From positions 1-6,749 of the forward strand of contig JABSSV010000122.1 of the NCBI GenBank assembly GCA_013213875.1: 6,749 nucleotides of DNA, written 5' to 3'. A program made the position numbers and the translations under genes. How positions within the stretch are numbered: the stretch's first letter is position 1; each line of letters opens with the position of its first letter. The DNA is from Lysobacterales bacterium (GTDB lineage: Bacteria > Pseudomonadota > Gammaproteobacteria > Xanthomonadales > SZUA-36). This document shows, one piece after another, positions 5,737 to 6,749 of this stretch. The notes beneath the pieces are model-generated. The model did no database searches. It was not told where the DNA came from and saw only the letters and a list, made by a program, of their open reading frames with translations.

Positions 5737-6749
5737 TCAGCGAAAATAGGGCTGCAGGGTTTGCTGCAGGTCTGAGCGGATGGCTGCCGCATCAGGCTCC
5801 GGTCCCGAATGGGTCTCAGCCAGATTGAAAATGGCGGCGAACAGCGGCATGCCGTCCACACTCTTGTGCAAGGCAAAACCTTCAGAGTCGGTATAGAGCT
5901 CATCCCAGTAGGCGCGCACTTCAGCCCAAAAGGGCCCCGTGCGCTGCCAGTATTCATCACCCGCGGAAAAATCATAATCACGAATATGCTGATAACGGCT
6001 AATGCCGGCTTCCCGTGCGAGATAGGGCTGCTCCGCCCGGAGCGTGCCATCCTCATTCAACACGGTTTTCAGCGCGTCTTCCTCCATAACCCAGCTGGTG
6101 GGCGTGATGGAGATTCGCATCTGCCCTACCAGCGCCTGGTAGTCATCACGCACGCTGAATTCACGGCGCGGAAGAGGCCGGAAAGTGCGTTCGCTTTCCC
6201 AGTGCGAATAGCCCGGTTCATGAGTCCAGCGCCCATAGGTCTCATAGCGCGGCGAATCATCGACCTGATAGACCGCCTGACTCCAGGTACCTGCTGCGCT
6301 CTGCTCATCGAGTTCAGTGCGCTGCCAGCGATTGAAGCCTGTGTAGGTCTGTAAATCACGATCCTGCCAGCTCCAGTCCTGACGCCAGTGCTTGATCACC
6401 ATGGGCTCAGACAGCTCGCCGTCCTCCAGCTGCACGCGCATGACCAGAATGTGCTGCAGGCTGATGAAGTCCGGTTCATCGGTGACCAGATAGACATATT
6501 CCGTGCCCCAGGACTGATAGGGCGTTCCCGGTGCGTAGTCAGCGGTAAAACCCATGGTTTCTATGAAATCAAAGGTGGTCTGATAGGCACCGGTCATGGC
6601 CAGAATGGCGCGACGGTCGCGCTCTTTCTTATCCAGGCCTGGCTCCTGTAACTGCAGCCAGGCGGGGCTGGGCTCCCGCTCCATGATGATTTCCGGACCG
6701 CGCGTCGTACCACCACGCGGCTTCATGGTGCTGTCATCAGCGAATAACC
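5737..6749 (-). CDS. DUF6607-type, probably exported protein, 5' end beyond the window
   Basis: At least 336 residues are visible. I assign it from memory to DUF6607, an uncharacterised proteobacterial family, mainly from the N-terminal pattern ILAMTGAYQTTFDFIET and GTEYVYLVTDEPDFISLQH. The ATG at 6726 is probably not the start: no ribosome-binding site precedes it, and the frame stays open to the edge, reading LFADDST before MKPRGG. That resembles the end of a signal peptide (…LFA, then DDST), so a periplasmic or outer-membrane location is likely. The protein is rich in aromatics, with 13 Trp after Met(6726), including HWRQDWSW and YGRWTHEPGYSHW, and looks beta-rich in the middle. It ends TLQPYFR, 78 bp before the IsdG-like gene. 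A role in haem handling is inferred from position only. No catalytic motif is recognised. Confidence 0.65.
   Translation of the reverse strand, partial: LFADDSTMKPRGGTTRGPEIIMEREPSPAWLQLQEPGLDKKERDRRAILAMTGAYQTTFDFIETMGFTADYAPGTPYQSWGTEYVYLVTDEPDFISLQHILVMRVQLEDGELSEPMVIKHWRQDWSWQDRDLQTYTGFNRWQRTELDEQSAAGTWSQAVYQVDDSPRYETYGRWTHEPGYSHWESERTFRPLPRREFSVRDDYQALVGQMRISITPTSWVMEEDALKTVLNEDGTLRAEQPYLAREAGISRYQHIRDYDFSAGDEYWQRTGPFWAEVRAYWDELYTDSEGFALHKSVDGMPLFAAIFNLAETHSGPEPDAAAIRSDLQQTLQPYFR

Noticed and set aside
5809..6354. Plus-strand open frame of 181 codons within the DUF6607-type gene.
   Set aside because: Antisense shadow; the minus frame has the recognisable N-terminal pattern and continues through the whole region.

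Overview
The window is GC-rich and densely coded. It looks like a chromosomal piece of a Gram-negative gammaproteobacterium. A marine, Halieaceae-like lineage is my guess from the gene combination and cannot be proved here. The core is an iron-regulated haem acquisition and degradation locus of about 5.6 kb, with two unrelated genes to its left.

Layout, left to right. (1) Positions 2-367 (+) are the 3' end of a COG1574-type amidohydrolase. (2) Positions 525-1064 (+) encode a secreted SYLF/YSC84-domain protein. (3) Positions 1158-1679 (-) encode a small helical, TPR-like protein of unknown function that has its own Fur box and a good sigma70-type promoter. (4) Positions 1783-2538 (-) encode a HugZ-family haem-degrading protein (split-barrel plus DUF2470). 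(5) A 77-bp divergent, Fur-box-containing control region follows. (6) Positions 2616-5328 (+) hold hmuT-hmuU-hmuV, a complete haem ABC importer (periplasmic binding protein, FecCD-type permease, ATPase), with 4-bp ATGA and GTGA overlaps between genes. (7) Positions 5347-5658 (-) encode an IsdG-like antibiotic-biosynthesis-monooxygenase-fold protein whose Asn6/Trp67/His77 match the haem-oxygenase triad. (8) Positions 5737 to the right edge (-) encode a Trp-rich, probably secreted protein that I assign to the DUF6607 type. Its 5' end lies outside the window.

How they would work together (inference). Haem enters the periplasm through a TonB-dependent receptor not seen here and is captured by HmuT. 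HmuUV pumps it across the inner membrane. Iron is released in the cytoplasm by HugZ and/or the IsdG-like enzyme. Fur with iron would shut the hugZ/hmuTUV control region and the TPR-like gene's promoter. The two Fur sites share an identical 22-bp sequence in opposite orientation, flanking hugZ.

The parts most worth following up are the two non-homologous haem-degrading enzymes in one locus, the Fur-box-controlled TPR-like protein, and the DUF6607-type protein just upstream of the IsdG-like gene. No RNA genes, CRISPR arrays or mobile elements were recognised. No gene-free stretch exceeds 300 bases.
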